59,024 nt of DNA from the NCBI GenBank assembly GCA_002337545.1, contig DDGE01000038.1:1-59024 (forward strand), given 5' to 3'. The DNA comes from Phycisphaerales bacterium UBA1910. Lineage in GTDB: Bacteria > Planctomycetota > Phycisphaerae > Phycisphaerales > UBA1924. The position numbers were made by a program, and so were the translations under genes. Shown here in pieces: positions 26,502 through 35,109 of the stretch (its first letter is position 1; each line of letters starts with the position of its first letter). The notes under the pieces are model-generated. The model was not told the origin of the DNA, made no database searches, and worked only from the letters and a program-made list of their open reading frames with translations.

Positions 26502-27386
26502 ATGATGAGCAGAGAACACCCGGGCACGACCCTCCGAGATCTCATGGACCAGTCTGTTGTTGCAGCACCGGGCGCTTTTAATGCGTTGGTGGGGCGTGCG
26601 GTCGCAGAAGCGGGGTTCCAAGCCGGGTACTTCTCCGGTGGCGCGACAACGGTAGCCAACGGTGTTCCCGATGTGGGGCTCCTCACGCTCGATCACTTCG
26701 CTCGCGAGATTCGCTCCGTCGCCCACGCGTCGGGGCTGCCGATCATCGCGGATGCGGATACGGGATTCGGCGAGGAGGAGATGGTCCGACGCACCGTCAT
26801 CGAGTACAACCACGCGGGCGCCGCGGGGCTGCACTTGGAGGATCAGGTCTTCCCCAAGCGTTGCGGGCATCTCGACGGCAAAGCCCTGATCTCGCTCGAT
26901 CAGGCCGTGTCGAAGATCGAATGGGCCGCGAAGGCATCGCAGGATTGCTCCGATGGGCGGTTCATCATCTGTGCTCGAACTGATGCCAAGGGCGTCGAAG
27001 GATTTGAGGCTGCGATCGATCGTGCGAAGGCATATGTCGAAGCGGGCGCGACGATGATTTTCCCAGAGGGGCTCACAAGCGAGCAGGAGTTCGCGGACTT
27101 TGCCAAGGCGATGGACGAGCTGGGTGACAAGCGCCCATTCATGCTCGCGAACATGACCGAGTTCGGCAAAACCCCGATGCTCACACTCGAGCAGTACGGC
27201 GCGATCGGGTACAACATCGTGATCTACCCGGTGAGCACGCTCCGTATCGCGATGGGCGCCATCTCGAGGGCACTGGTGGAACTGAAGGAAACGGGCACTC
27301 TTGAGGGGCAGCTTGGGAACATGCAGACGCGTCAGGAGCTGTACGACCTGGTGGGATACACGCCCGGCACCCCCTTCGAGTTCTGA
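26502..27386 (+). CDS. PrpB-like methylisocitrate lyase/PEP mutase family enzyme
   Basis: Lyase of the isocitrate lyase/PEP mutase superfamily, 294 residues, the size of methylisocitrate lyase. It would cleave 2-methylisocitrate to pyruvate and succinate in the methylcitrate cycle. The barrel signatures are present: VVAAPGAFNALVGRAVAEAG, the metal aspartates in IIADADTGFG, the catalytic FPKRCGHLDGK loop and ICARTDAKGVEGF. KRCGH is the lyase hallmark and argues against PEP mutase. Neither prpC nor prpD is adjacent. The stop overlaps the next start (TGATG), so it is coupled to the DUF3465 gene. Confidence 0.88.
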   Translation: MMSREHPGTTLRDLMDQSVVAAPGAFNALVGRAVAEAGFQAGYFSGGATTVANGVPDVGLLTLDHFAREIRSVAHASGLPIIADADTGFGEEEMVRRTVIEYNHAGAAGLHLEDQVFPKRCGHLDGKALISLDQAVSKIEWAAKASQDCSDGRFIICARTDAKGVEGFEAAIDRAKAYVEAGATMIFPEGLTSEQEFADFAKAMDELGDKRPFMLANMTEFGKTPMLTLEQYGAIGYNIVIYPVSTLRIAMGAISRALVELKETGTLEGQLGNMQTRQELYDLVGYTPGTPFEF

Positions 27387-27715
27387 TGTCGTTTTCAACC
27401 GGTCGAAACTATGCGGTTGAAGATGATTCGACCATGATCACGGATCATGGCGAAATCATCCGCATTTACTCTGACGACACCCACGGATCTCGTCATCAAC
27501 GATTCGTCGTCCGACTGAAAACCGGCCAAACGATCCTTATTCTCCATAACATCGACATTGCCAAAAGAATCCCGATACGGATTGGAGACTGGATCGAGTT
27601 TCGGGGCGAATACGAGTTCAATGATAAAGGCGGGCTCGTCCACTGGACCCACCATTGCCCTCGGGGTGAGCATGACCCCGGATGGATCGAGCATGCGGGG
27701 ATTTCATATTCCTGA
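27386..27715 (+). CDS. DUF3465-family protein
   Basis: A 109-residue soluble protein with the conserved pattern SRHQRFVVRLKTGQTILILH, HNIDIAKRIP, GDWIEFRGEYEFN and GGLVHWTHHCP. This matches the small DUF3465 group, whose role is unknown; the fold is likely an OB-like barrel and the HWTHH histidines could bind a metal. The ATG overlaps the PrpB-like stop by one base, so both proteins are probably made together. No signal peptide is visible in this copy. Confidence 0.82.
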   Translation: MSFSTGRNYAVEDDSTMITDHGEIIRIYSDDTHGSRHQRFVVRLKTGQTILILHNIDIAKRIPIRIGDWIEFRGEYEFNDKGGLVHWTHHCPRGEHDPGWIEHAGISYS

Positions 27716-27848
27716 TTTTCATGCCCGAAATCATTGAAACTGGGCTCTCTCAGGCCCCCCCTGCTGTCAGACGGGGGTGGAAATCCACAAATCATGCCTG
27801 AAAGCTCATTGGGCCGATCCCGTACAATACGGGGAAGGGATTTCGATC

Positions 27849-28514
27849 ATGATTAGCTTCACTTGCGATCGCTGCGATATGGAGATCCAACTGGACGATG
27901 AGTTCGCGGGCACCAAGCACGAGTGTCTGAACTGTGGCGACATCAACCGCGTACCCATCCCAGAGGGCTCAGGCATCACCATCGAAGATCCCGACCCGAA
28001 TGTGGACTCAAAGACGATCGACCGTGCGGCCAAGGCTGGGTTCCCACCCGACTTCGGTCCCGAGACTCGTGTGATCAAAGTACGGCGCTGCTGGTTCCGC
28101 TCACGCGTCATCCGGTTTTCATTCGTAGCGCTCGCCGGATTATTAAGTCTCATCGGACTCATCTGGGTTCCAATAACAGATAAGTCCGTCTGGTGGTACG
28201 CACTCTTCGGTCCTCTGCTGATCGGGTCTATCGGGATTCTGACCTGGTGGTGGATCGATCGTCTCAGCGCCTCTCTCGAGATCACCACCAAACGCACGAT
28301 CATGCACAGAGGGTTCTTTTCCAAATCTTCATCCGAGGTCGTACACGACAACATCCGCAATATTCAGATCAACCAGACTTTCCTCCAACGGGTAATGAAA
28401 GTTGGACGCATCGGCATCTCGTCCTCTGGGCAGGACGGCATCGAACTCCAGGTGAACCATCTCAAGAACCCCGATTACCTTCGCGAAGTGATCGACCTGT
28501 ACCGCCCACTCTGA
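27849..28514 (+). CDS. Membrane PH-domain (bPH2) protein with zinc ribbon
   Basis: A 221-residue inner-membrane protein. It opens with a zinc ribbon (FTCDRCDMEIQLDDEF and HECLNCGDINRVPIP), has two hydrophobic segments around residues 98-145, and ends in a bacterial PH domain (MHRGFFSKSSSEVVHDNIRN to YLREVIDLYRP) of the YdbS/DUF304 type. Such domains are scaffolds at the membrane; no enzyme activity is known. The ATG at 27849 is preceded by GGGGAAGGG. Upstream in-frame codons back to 27777 lack a ribosome site. Confidence 0.85.
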   Translation: MISFTCDRCDMEIQLDDEFAGTKHECLNCGDINRVPIPEGSGITIEDPDPNVDSKTIDRAAKAGFPPDFGPETRVIKVRRCWFRSRVIRFSFVALAGLLSLIGLIWVPITDKSVWWYALFGPLLIGSIGILTWWWIDRLSASLEITTKRTIMHRGFFSKSSSEVVHDNIRNIQINQTFLQRVMKVGRIGISSSGQDGIELQVNHLKNPDYLREVIDLYRPL

Positions 28515-28648
28515 TCCAGCTTTGTCTATTTCGATCTCAGTAATCGGTTCCAACCCGGCCAGTATGAGTGTACTATTGAGCAAGCGGAGGAACCGCGTTC
28601 CGTTTGATGTGTGCCGGGTTCACGAGCGATCGGCAGGAGGCCATTCCC

Positions 28649-28981
28649 ATGCTCTGGATGCAGAAACTTCGTTTGCGTGTGTTTGCTCTTCTTGCGGGGC
28701 TCGCGCTGCTTGTTGTCACTGTTGTCGGGGTCTTTGCAGTGCCCGTCCTTCCTGCGATTGGTGTGGCCGTCACCATCGCGCTTACGATGGTCAACTCCAT
28801 GACATCTCGATTAGAGCACATGACCTGCGCGGGGTGCGGCAAAGACATCGCCCAACTCCCCGCCGGCACTCATGGGATCGTCTGCGAATGCGGCACCATC
28901 AACCACCCCTTTAATGCAGGGGAGCCTTCGTACGCATTCGATCTGAGCGATGAAGATGATGAAAACGCCAATCTCGCCTGA
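28649..28981 (+). CDS. Small membrane protein with zinc ribbon
   Basis: A 110-residue protein with one long hydrophobic stretch at about residues 12-50 (two helices: FALLAGLALLVVTVVGVFAV and VLPAIGVAVTIALTMV) followed by a cysteine ribbon (MTCAGCGKDIAQLP, IVCECGTINHPF) and an acidic tail. CAGGAGG at 28634-28640 fixes the ATG at 28649. It resembles the zinc-ribbon membrane proteins elsewhere in this window but shares no longer motif with them. Function unknown. Confidence 0.7.
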   Translation: MLWMQKLRLRVFALLAGLALLVVTVVGVFAVPVLPAIGVAVTIALTMVNSMTSRLEHMTCAGCGKDIAQLPAGTHGIVCECGTINHPFNAGEPSYAFDLSDEDDENANLA

Positions 28982-29010
28982 TCTCTAAATCACAGTACAT
29001 TCACATAAAA

Positions 29011-29033
29011 AAGCCCCGCACTCGGCGGGGCTT
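29011..29033 (-). terminator. Terminator of tig, possibly bidirectional
   Basis: AAGCCCCGC and GCGGGGCTT form a 9-base stem with a 5-base loop. The minus-strand reading continues into TTTTTT, a strong tig terminator; the plus-strand T-run is only three bases. Confidence 0.85.
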
Positions 29034-29057
29034 TGTGATTCAAAGACGCGTCACGGA

Positions 29058-30410
29058 TTATTCCGCTTCGTTGCCCATCTTCTTGTTGAACTCATCTGCG
29101 GAGACTTCTTCAACCTCGGCGTCAGAGAGGATCTGGTCAATTGTCTTGTGCTCGCGAACCTGCTGCATCAGGGTCTGTGCCTGACCGCTCTTCTGGAGCT
29201 CTTCAACGACCTGCTCGGGACGCTTGTTTTGCTGCATCGCCATCTGAACGATCCGGGCATTGATCTCTTCATTCTGGATCTGGACATCGAGTTCTTCGGC
29301 CGCTTTATTCAGGATGAAGAACTGTTTCAGCTCATTCCGCGCGCTCTCGGTGGAAGCGCCGCGAAGCTCAGCCATCTTCTGCTCGATTTCTGATGGATCG
29401 ACGCCGCGGTACATGAGATCCATCCGTCGGCGTTGGAGATTCCGAGCCGCCTGCTGTGAGGTCAGGCCCTCGGGCAGATCAAACTCGACTGCGTCGGAGA
29501 GATGCTTGATGATCTGCTGGCGCATGACGGATTGCTGCTGAACCTCGGCACGCTGCTGGAGCTGGTTCGTGACCATTTCCTTGAGCTGCTCCTCATCGTT
29601 GAACCCGTACTTCGCAACCAGATCGGTGATGAGCGCGGGAACGATGCGGTAGACCTTGGTGGTTTCGTACTCAACCGTAAGGTCTTTGCCACGCAGTGCT
29701 TCAACCTCGTGGTTCTTAGGACCCTTGAGCTTAATCGTGATTTTATCACCGACCTTGGGGGTCCCGATCTGCTTGAAGAAATCCGGAACAATGACGCCGA
29801 GGATCATGCCCTCATCGCCTTCTTCAGGGATCTGAACGACCGCGCCTTCGATGTTGTAGTGCTCAGTCCCGTCAGAGTCCGTCATTACGGCGTTACCCGT
29901 GACATAATCGCCGCGGTCCGAGTCCTCGCGCTCGTCGAGCGAGCCCTCGTTGATCGAGATCTTCTTGATCTCCTCATCGACGACCCCATCGGGGAGCGTT
30001 GCGTCTGGCTTGAGAACCTTGATGCCTTTGAGTTCGGGGAGTTCGAACTCGGGCATGACCTCGACCTCGACCTCGAAGTTAACGGGCTTGCCCGACTCGA
30101 CCTCGATGGACTCAAAGACCTCTGCCGGGGGCTGTCCGAGGACCTTGAGATCGTTATCACGGACCGCCTGCTCGTAGGCCTGCGAAACGAGTCGCGAGCG
30201 GGTCTCATCGGTGACATACGAGGCGTATCGCTTCTCGACGAGACGACGAGGCGCGTGTCCCTTGCGGAAGCCCGGGATCGAGACCTGCTCGGCTACCGCG
30301 CCGAACGCGACTTCCATCTGGTTATCAACGGTATCCGCCGGGATCTCAACGCTGATGCGTTTCCGGCAGGGCCCCGCTTCTTCTACGGTAATGGTATTGG
30401 TGTCTGACAT
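29058..30410 (-). CDS. tig: Trigger factor
   Basis: Ribosome-bound chaperone and peptidyl-prolyl isomerase, about 450 residues. The N-terminal ribosome-docking domain carries the signature IPGFRKGHAPRRLVEKRYA (about residues 47-65). The middle PPIase domain is diverged (GDYVTGNAVMTDSDG, about 165-250), and the C-terminal helical domain with its arms is present (about 270-440). An acidic tail ends EEVSADEFNKKMGNEAE. The frame extends to an ATG at 30437, but the ATG at 30410 gives the conserved MSDTNTITVEEAGPCRKRI start. No clpP/clpX follow, unlike many bacteria. Confidence 0.95.
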   Translation of the reverse strand: MSDTNTITVEEAGPCRKRISVEIPADTVDNQMEVAFGAVAEQVSIPGFRKGHAPRRLVEKRYASYVTDETRSRLVSQAYEQAVRDNDLKVLGQPPAEVFESIEVESGKPVNFEVEVEVMPEFELPELKGIKVLKPDATLPDGVVDEEIKKISINEGSLDEREDSDRGDYVTGNAVMTDSDGTEHYNIEGAVVQIPEEGDEGMILGVIVPDFFKQIGTPKVGDKITIKLKGPKNHEVEALRGKDLTVEYETTKVYRIVPALITDLVAKYGFNDEEQLKEMVTNQLQQRAEVQQQSVMRQQIIKHLSDAVEFDLPEGLTSQQAARNLQRRRMDLMYRGVDPSEIEQKMAELRGASTESARNELKQFFILNKAAEELDVQIQNEEINARIVQMAMQQNKRPEQVVEELQKSGQAQTLMQQVREHKTIDQILSDAEVEEVSADEFNKKMGNEAE

Positions 30411-30572
30411 GATGTTCTTTCTGTTCATGCCACGCACTGGACCGCTGTCGATCCGCCATCGTGCGCCTGAGTCCCGGATCGACCCTCCCGGACGCCCGGG
30501 AGGAAGAGAAGTGTAGGCATCGACCTAAATGGAACCATCGCTTGATTCCGGGTTCTCAGGACGATGTTTGTG

Positions 30573-30600
30573 TTGAAGACACGCCCCCCACGCCTATCAT
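30573..30600 (+). promoter_or_regulatory. Predicted promoter of tRNA-Leu
   Basis: TTGAAG at 30573-30578 and TATCAT at 30595-30600 with a 16-base spacer lie 17 bases before the mature tRNA 5' end. Assigned by position and consensus only. Confidence 0.45.
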
Positions 30601-30617
30601 TACGCCCCATATCTCTT

Positions 30618-30701
30618 GCCGGGGTGGCGGAATTGGTAGACGCGGCGGATTCAAAATCCGCTTCTGGAGACAGAGTGGGGGTTCGAGTCCCCCCCTCGGC
30701 A
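30618..30701 (+). tRNA. tRNA-Leu (anticodon CAA)
   Basis: An 84-base class II tRNA. The acceptor arms GCCGGGG and CCTCGGC pair with one G-T. The anticodon stem GCGGA/TCCGC closes a 7-base loop TTCAAAA with anticodon CAA (reads UUG). A variable arm and the T-arm GGGGGTTCGAGTCCCCC follow. The CCA end is not encoded. Confidence 0.95.
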
Positions 30702-30744
30702 TTCACACGAGAGACGAACTGATACACATACAAGGGATCCAGAC

Positions 30745-31062
30745 ATGGACGAACAACCCCAACAGCAGCAGGTCCAGCTCCGCATCGACGAATCGAAGAT
30801 GACGAGCACCTACGCGAACACCATCCGCACGAGCAACACCCAGGATGAACTGATCATGGACTTCGGGATGAACATCCCCATGCAGGTCCCGAATCAGGCT
30901 CCCATGGTGGTCTTCAATGTCGGGTCACGCGTCATTATGAACTGGGCTGGTGCCAAGCGCCTTGCGCTCTCGCTCGGGTCAGCGATCCGTCAGTACGAAG
31001 AGCGTTTTGGCGAGATCGACATCAATCCCGGCGGGGGGCAGCAGCCCCCGGCTCAGGGCTGA
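30745..31062 (+). CDS. DUF3467-family protein
   Basis: A 105-residue protein with the DUF3467 pattern: a short Q-rich leader, then LRIDESKMTSTYANTIRTSN, ELIMDFGMNIP, VVFNVGSRVIMNWAGAKRLA and LGSAIRQYEERFGEI. Proteins of this family are widespread and uncharacterised. The C-terminus is a flexible glycine and proline tail. A weak purine-rich AAGGGA precedes the ATG. It is followed by a clear terminator. Confidence 0.88.
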   Translation: MDEQPQQQQVQLRIDESKMTSTYANTIRTSNTQDELIMDFGMNIPMQVPNQAPMVVFNVGSRVIMNWAGAKRLALSLGSAIRQYEERFGEIDINPGGGQQPPAQG

Positions 31063-31089
31063 GCGATTGACCGCACATCTGATCCAATG

Positions 31090-31122
31090 CACACGGGCCC
31101 ATCGCGGCCCGTGTGTTCTTTT
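31090..31122 (+). terminator. Rho-independent terminator
   Basis: CACACGGGCC and GGCCCGTGTG form a perfect 10-base stem with a 6-base loop, followed by TTCTTTT. It ends the DUF3467 transcript before the MoxR operon. Confidence 0.88.
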
Positions 31123-31231
31123 CAGGGCAACCTTCCGCTGCTACAAATGAATAATCTGTGACAGGATGGCCGACGAAAAGCATCTAGAACCCAGACGAAA
31201 CCGGTTCGTATAACCATCAAGGAAGATTCGC

Positions 31232-32242
31232 ATGAGCAGTGAAACACTGAACATCTCTCTGAGCGATGATCAGGTCGCGCGCGCCGCCCAGCCCATTCAG
31301 GAACTCGTGCACGCGGTCGGGTCCGTCGTGGTTGGGCAAGAGCACATGGTCCGCTCGCTCGTCATCGGGATGCTGACCGGAGGGCATGTCCTGCTCGAGG
31401 GCGTCCCTGGGCTCGCAAAGACACTCACCGTGACCACGCTCGCACAGGGCTGCCACGCTGAGTTCTCTCGGATCCAGTTCACCCCTGACCTGCTCCCCGC
31501 GGATGTGATCGGGACCCTGATCTACAACCCAAAGGACGGGACCTTCGCGCCACGAAAGGGCCCGATATTTGCCAATATTGTGCTTGCAGATGAGATCAAC
31601 CGAGCGCCCGCGAAGGTTCAGTCCGCGTTGCTGGAAGCAATGCAGGAACGGCAGGCAACGATTGGCGATACCACCTATACCGTCGGCGACCCCTTCCTCG
31701 TCCTCGCGACGCAGAACCCGATCGAACAGGAAGGCACCTATCCGCTCCCCGAAGCTCAAGTCGACCGCTTCATGCTCAAGCTTCATGTCGGGTACCCTAC
31801 CCGCGATGAGGAACGCATCATCGTCGATCGCATGATGTCAACTTCCGAACATAAGGGCATCGCCCCAGTCGTTTCACTCGAGCACATCACGAAGGCACGC
31901 GAGACTGTCAATCACATCTACATTGATGAAAAGATAAAGGACTACATCGTTTCGCTCGTACACGCCACGCGGGATCCCGGATCGGTTCGTGCGAACTGGA
32001 CGATGGATCTACCCAAGCTCATTGAGTTTGGTGCATCCCCGCGTGCATCACTCGCGTTGGCCCGGGCCGCTCGTGCGAACGCGTTCCTCGATGGCCGCGC
32101 ATTCGTTACCCCCTCGGATATCAAAACAATCGGGCTGGATGTTCTCCGCCATCGCGTGCTCGTGAGCTATGAGGCCGAGGCGGAGGGGATATCGAGTGAG
32201 GATATCGTCCGTGAGCTGTTCGCCCGAATCCCTGTCCCTTGA
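31232..32242 (+). CDS. MoxR-family AAA+ ATPase
   Basis: First gene of an eight-gene Bat operon. A 336-residue AAA+ chaperone of the MoxR family, thought to remodel or load metal into VWA proteins. Walker A is LEGVPGLAKT (about residues 56-65), Walker B NIVLADEINRAPAKVQSALLE (about 115), sensor 1 LATQNPIEQEGTYPLPEAQ and the arginine finger in AQVDRFMLKL. The helical lid ends in TIGLDVLRHRVLVSYEAEAE. AAGGAAG precedes the ATG. The downstream DUF58 gene begins 28 bases later, so this is the only noncoupled junction of the operon. Confidence 0.95.
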   Translation: MSSETLNISLSDDQVARAAQPIQELVHAVGSVVVGQEHMVRSLVIGMLTGGHVLLEGVPGLAKTLTVTTLAQGCHAEFSRIQFTPDLLPADVIGTLIYNPKDGTFAPRKGPIFANIVLADEINRAPAKVQSALLEAMQERQATIGDTTYTVGDPFLVLATQNPIEQEGTYPLPEAQVDRFMLKLHVGYPTRDEERIIVDRMMSTSEHKGIAPVVSLEHITKARETVNHIYIDEKIKDYIVSLVHATRDPGSVRANWTMDLPKLIEFGASPRASLALARAARANAFLDGRAFVTPSDIKTIGLDVLRHRVLVSYEAEAEGISSEDIVRELFARIPVP

Positions 32243-32270
32243 ATCTACCTACCTTGGAGGACCTACACGC

Positions 32271-33182
32271 GTGCTGACCGAAGAACTCATGCGGGAAGTA
32301 AAACGCCTGGAGATCCGGGCGCGTCGTCGCGTAGATGATCTATTCGGCGGCCAATACCAATCCGCGTTCAAAGGTCAGGGCATTGAGTTTGCAGAAGTCC
32401 GCGAGTACATGCCTGGCGACGAGGTTCGCACGATCGATTGGAATGTCACCGCACGCACAGGACACCCGCACATCAAACGCTTCACGGAAGAACGACAGCT
32501 GACCGTAATCCTGTGCGTGGATTGCTCGATCTCAACTGCGTTCGGGAGTGTGAAACGCTCCAAGCACCAACTCGCGTGCGAACTCGGCGCGGTTTTGACA
32601 CTCGCAGCAGGGCGGAACAACGATCGTGTCGGGCTGCAGGTGTTCGGCTCGGAGCACTTAGAGAAGGAGTCGTTTCATCTCCGCCCCTCGAAAGGCAAGA
32701 AGCACGCCCGTCGCATCATGCGTGAGTTGATCGACTCGACCCCCGGGATGTCTCCGTTCGTATTGAAGGATGCCCTGAGCGAACTCGGACGAGCACATCG
32801 GCGCAAGGCCGTCATCTTTGTTCTTTCCGATTTCCTCTCAGGACTGAACAACCGAGACGAGCCGGATTGGGCCAAGCCCATGCGGATGCTCGCCCGAAAG
32901 CACGAGCTCGTCGCGATTCAACTCACGGATCCGCTTGAGTTCGAACTGCCCAAGGCTGGGCTCGTACGCATGCACGATCCGGTTTCGGGGCAGCGGTTCA
33001 GTGTCGATACAGGCTCACGACGCGTGCGCGATCGATACCGCAATCAGGCCCACAAGGAACAATCCCTCATTGAGGACACCATGCGGCGAGCTCGTGTAGA
33101 CCGAGTAGAGATTTCGACCGCAGAGAGTTTCGTAGACCCGCTATACCGGTACTTTCAGCAACGGGAGATGCGTAAGCGATGA
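32271..33182 (+). CDS. DUF58 protein of the MoxR-Bat operon
   Basis: About 303 residues. The DUF58 core is clear: RARRRVDDLFGGQYQSAFKG, EVREYMPGDEVRTIDWNVTA and TVILCVDCSISTAFGS, a degenerate VWA-like metal site. A GTG start at 32271 has TTGGAGGA about nine bases upstream; the frame runs back into moxR, and that longer version is rejected. DUF58 proteins always accompany MoxR ATPases and are the likely direct client. The stop overlaps the next gene by four bases (ATGA). Confidence 0.92.
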   Translation: MLTEELMREVKRLEIRARRRVDDLFGGQYQSAFKGQGIEFAEVREYMPGDEVRTIDWNVTARTGHPHIKRFTEERQLTVILCVDCSISTAFGSVKRSKHQLACELGAVLTLAAGRNNDRVGLQVFGSEHLEKESFHLRPSKGKKHARRIMRELIDSTPGMSPFVLKDALSELGRAHRRKAVIFVLSDFLSGLNNRDEPDWAKPMRMLARKHELVAIQLTDPLEFELPKAGLVRMHDPVSGQRFSVDTGSRRVRDRYRNQAHKEQSLIEDTMRRARVDRVEISTAESFVDPLYRYFQQREMRKR

Positions 33183-34069
33183 TCCGTGCTCTCACATGCA
33201 TGCTGATAATCACCTTGACACCCCTCTATGGGTGCGCGGACCCTACCCCCCCCACCGACACCAGCGTCGCACAGTTTGCTCGTGATGACGAGTCAGGGGT
33301 GAGCATCGAAACACGGATCAATACAGACGAAATCATTCTTGCTGACAGGATATGGGTAGACGACATCGCGACATGGACGGTCTCGAAACAGCCCGTGTTC
33401 GAACCTCGCGACTGGGTCGACACCCAGTGGACAGTTATCGAGGAAACGACATCCCCCCCAGAACTCCGCGATGGGGTTTATTCGATTCACCGGCGCACCC
33501 TGATCGAGCCTTTTCTGCCTGGAACCTATACAGTTCCCGCTTCCGTTGTTCGCGTGCACCGTTCACCAGATGCTGAGCCAACACTCGTTTCTACCAAACC
33601 GATAGAGGTTCAGGTGCTCGGCGTTCTTACCGAGAATGACTCCGGAGAACTGAACGCTATCCCAGATCTCACCCAGCCGATGTCCGCGGATCACGATGGT
33701 CGAGCATCGTTCGTGATCGCGGGAATCGCCATTGTAGTTGTCTCCCTTGGCTTTGTGATCGTCATGCTTCGACGAAATACCAACGCCCCCACACCCCGTT
33801 CAGTGTTCGAGTTACTCCGCGATATCCAGTCTGATCCAACAATATCTACGCACGAAGGCTTCGAGCAGCTCGGCCGCATCTTCGATCGCTTGGATCCACG
33901 GTTGCAGTCGACAACAGAGTTCGATCAGATGATCCGTGTCTGCGATCAAGCGCGATACAGCAAGAGCACAGAACCGGGCGTGCGAGTGACTCCACAGAAG
34001 ATGGCCGAGCACGCGCTCGAGTTACTCGGTGATGATGTCGCATCCGTTTCGCGAGGGGGGGCCGCATGA
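33179..34069 (+). CDS. Lipoprotein of the MoxR-Bat operon
   Basis: A 296-residue protein with a lipobox (LTPLYGC, cysteine about residue 19), so it is probably an outer- or inner-leaflet lipoprotein facing the periplasm. A beta-rich middle (DDIATWTVSKQPVFEPRD to TYTVPASVVRVHR) resembles a small BatD-like repeat. One membrane helix follows (SFVIAGIAIVVVSLGFVIVM, about 178-198) and a helical cytoplasmic tail. This layout matches the DUF4381-type small partners found between DUF58 and BatA. The assignment is by position and architecture. It overlaps both neighbours by four bases. Confidence 0.7.
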   Translation: MIRALTCMLIITLTPLYGCADPTPPTDTSVAQFARDDESGVSIETRINTDEIILADRIWVDDIATWTVSKQPVFEPRDWVDTQWTVIEETTSPPELRDGVYSIHRRTLIEPFLPGTYTVPASVVRVHRSPDAEPTLVSTKPIEVQVLGVLTENDSGELNAIPDLTQPMSADHDGRASFVIAGIAIVVVSLGFVIVMLRRNTNAPTPRSVFELLRDIQSDPTISTHEGFEQLGRIFDRLDPRLQSTTEFDQMIRVCDQARYSKSTEPGVRVTPQKMAEHALELLGDDVASVSRGGAA

Positions 34070-35109
34070 ACTGGCAGTTCGCGTACCCAATGGCGCTCGC
34101 GTTTTCCTCGATTGTTCCGCTGATCTGGATTGTCCGCGTGATCGCATGGCGCCGACGACGGGGACTCATGGTGAGCGTGCCTTCCCGACTCGCCGCGAGC
34201 GGGCATTCCTTTCGCTCAGCACTGATCTGGATCCCGGGCATGCTGATCGGCCTGGGTATCATCAGCTTGTGTGTCGCGCTCGCACGCCCGCAGGAGATCG
34301 TCGGCGACACCAAGGCAACACGCGACACCATCGCGATCGAACTCGTGGTAGATCGATCCGGATCCATGGACGATACGGTTGTTTTTGAGGGTGAGCGTAC
34401 CAACCGGCTCGAGGCTGTCAAGAAAATTGTCGAGCGCTTCGTTGAAGGTGACGGACAACTCCTGAAAGGGCGAGCTGGCGACCTGCTCGGTCTCGTGGTG
34501 TTCGGTAGTTATGCCGACACGCTGATGCCGCTCACCCAATCCCACGACGCGCTCGTCGAATCGATCCGTTCGATTCAGATCCCGAGAAGCGAGCGAGAAC
34601 GGAGCACCGCGATCGGCGACGCATTGATGCTCGCTGCGGGGCGCCTCAAAGCGTACGAAGACGCGATGCGGATAGACTCTCAGAATCCTGAGTTCGCGCT
34701 GAAGAGCAAGGCCATCATTCTGCTCACCGATGGGGAAAATCAGGCGGGGCAGTATTCTCCGGATCAAGCAGCCGTGCTCGCAAATCAATGGGGCATGAAG
34801 ATTTACATCGTAGGAATCCGCGGTAACAGCAGACGAGGATCACTGTTTCCACGCCAGAACTCGAATATCAATGATCGTTTCATGACTCAGGTTGCGGAGC
34901 ACACTGGTGGTCGTTACTGGCCGGTAGAGCAGATCAGTGATCTTGAGAAGGTCTACGCAGAAATTGATGAGCTGGAGCGATCTACCATTGAAATCTCTCA
35001 GTCGACCACATTCCGTGAGTTGTATCTTCCGTATGCCATGACCGGGCTCGCCCTGCTTGGCGCAGGCATCTGCACACGCGAGTTTGTCATTCGGGGAGGG
35101 TCGACATGA
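34066..35109 (+). CDS. BatA-like VWA membrane protein
   Basis: A 347-residue protein with two N-terminal membrane helices, a VWA domain and a C-terminal helix. The MIDAS motif is DRSGSMDD (about residue 98), with the later threonine and aspartate in STAIGDAL and LLTDGENQAG. The N-terminal VPSRLAASGHSFRSALIW segment and C-terminal GLALLGAGICTREF helix match BatA. These proteins form VWA assemblies at the inner membrane on the periplasmic side. Overlaps the neighbours by four bases each. Confidence 0.92.
   Translation: MNWQFAYPMALAFSSIVPLIWIVRVIAWRRRRGLMVSVPSRLAASGHSFRSALIWIPGMLIGLGIISLCVALARPQEIVGDTKATRDTIAIELVVDRSGSMDDTVVFEGERTNRLEAVKKIVERFVEGDGQLLKGRAGDLLGLVVFGSYADTLMPLTQSHDALVESIRSIQIPRSERERSTAIGDALMLAAGRLKAYEDAMRIDSQNPEFALKSKAIILLTDGENQAGQYSPDQAAVLANQWGMKIYIVGIRGNSRRGSLFPRQNSNINDRFMTQVAEHTGGRYWPVEQISDLEKVYAEIDELERSTIEISQSTTFRELYLPYAMTGLALLGAGICTREFVIRGGST

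Noticed and set aside
29502..30407. Open frame opposite tig (301 codons)
   Set aside because: Shadow of the trigger factor gene; leucine/aspartate-rich without motifs.
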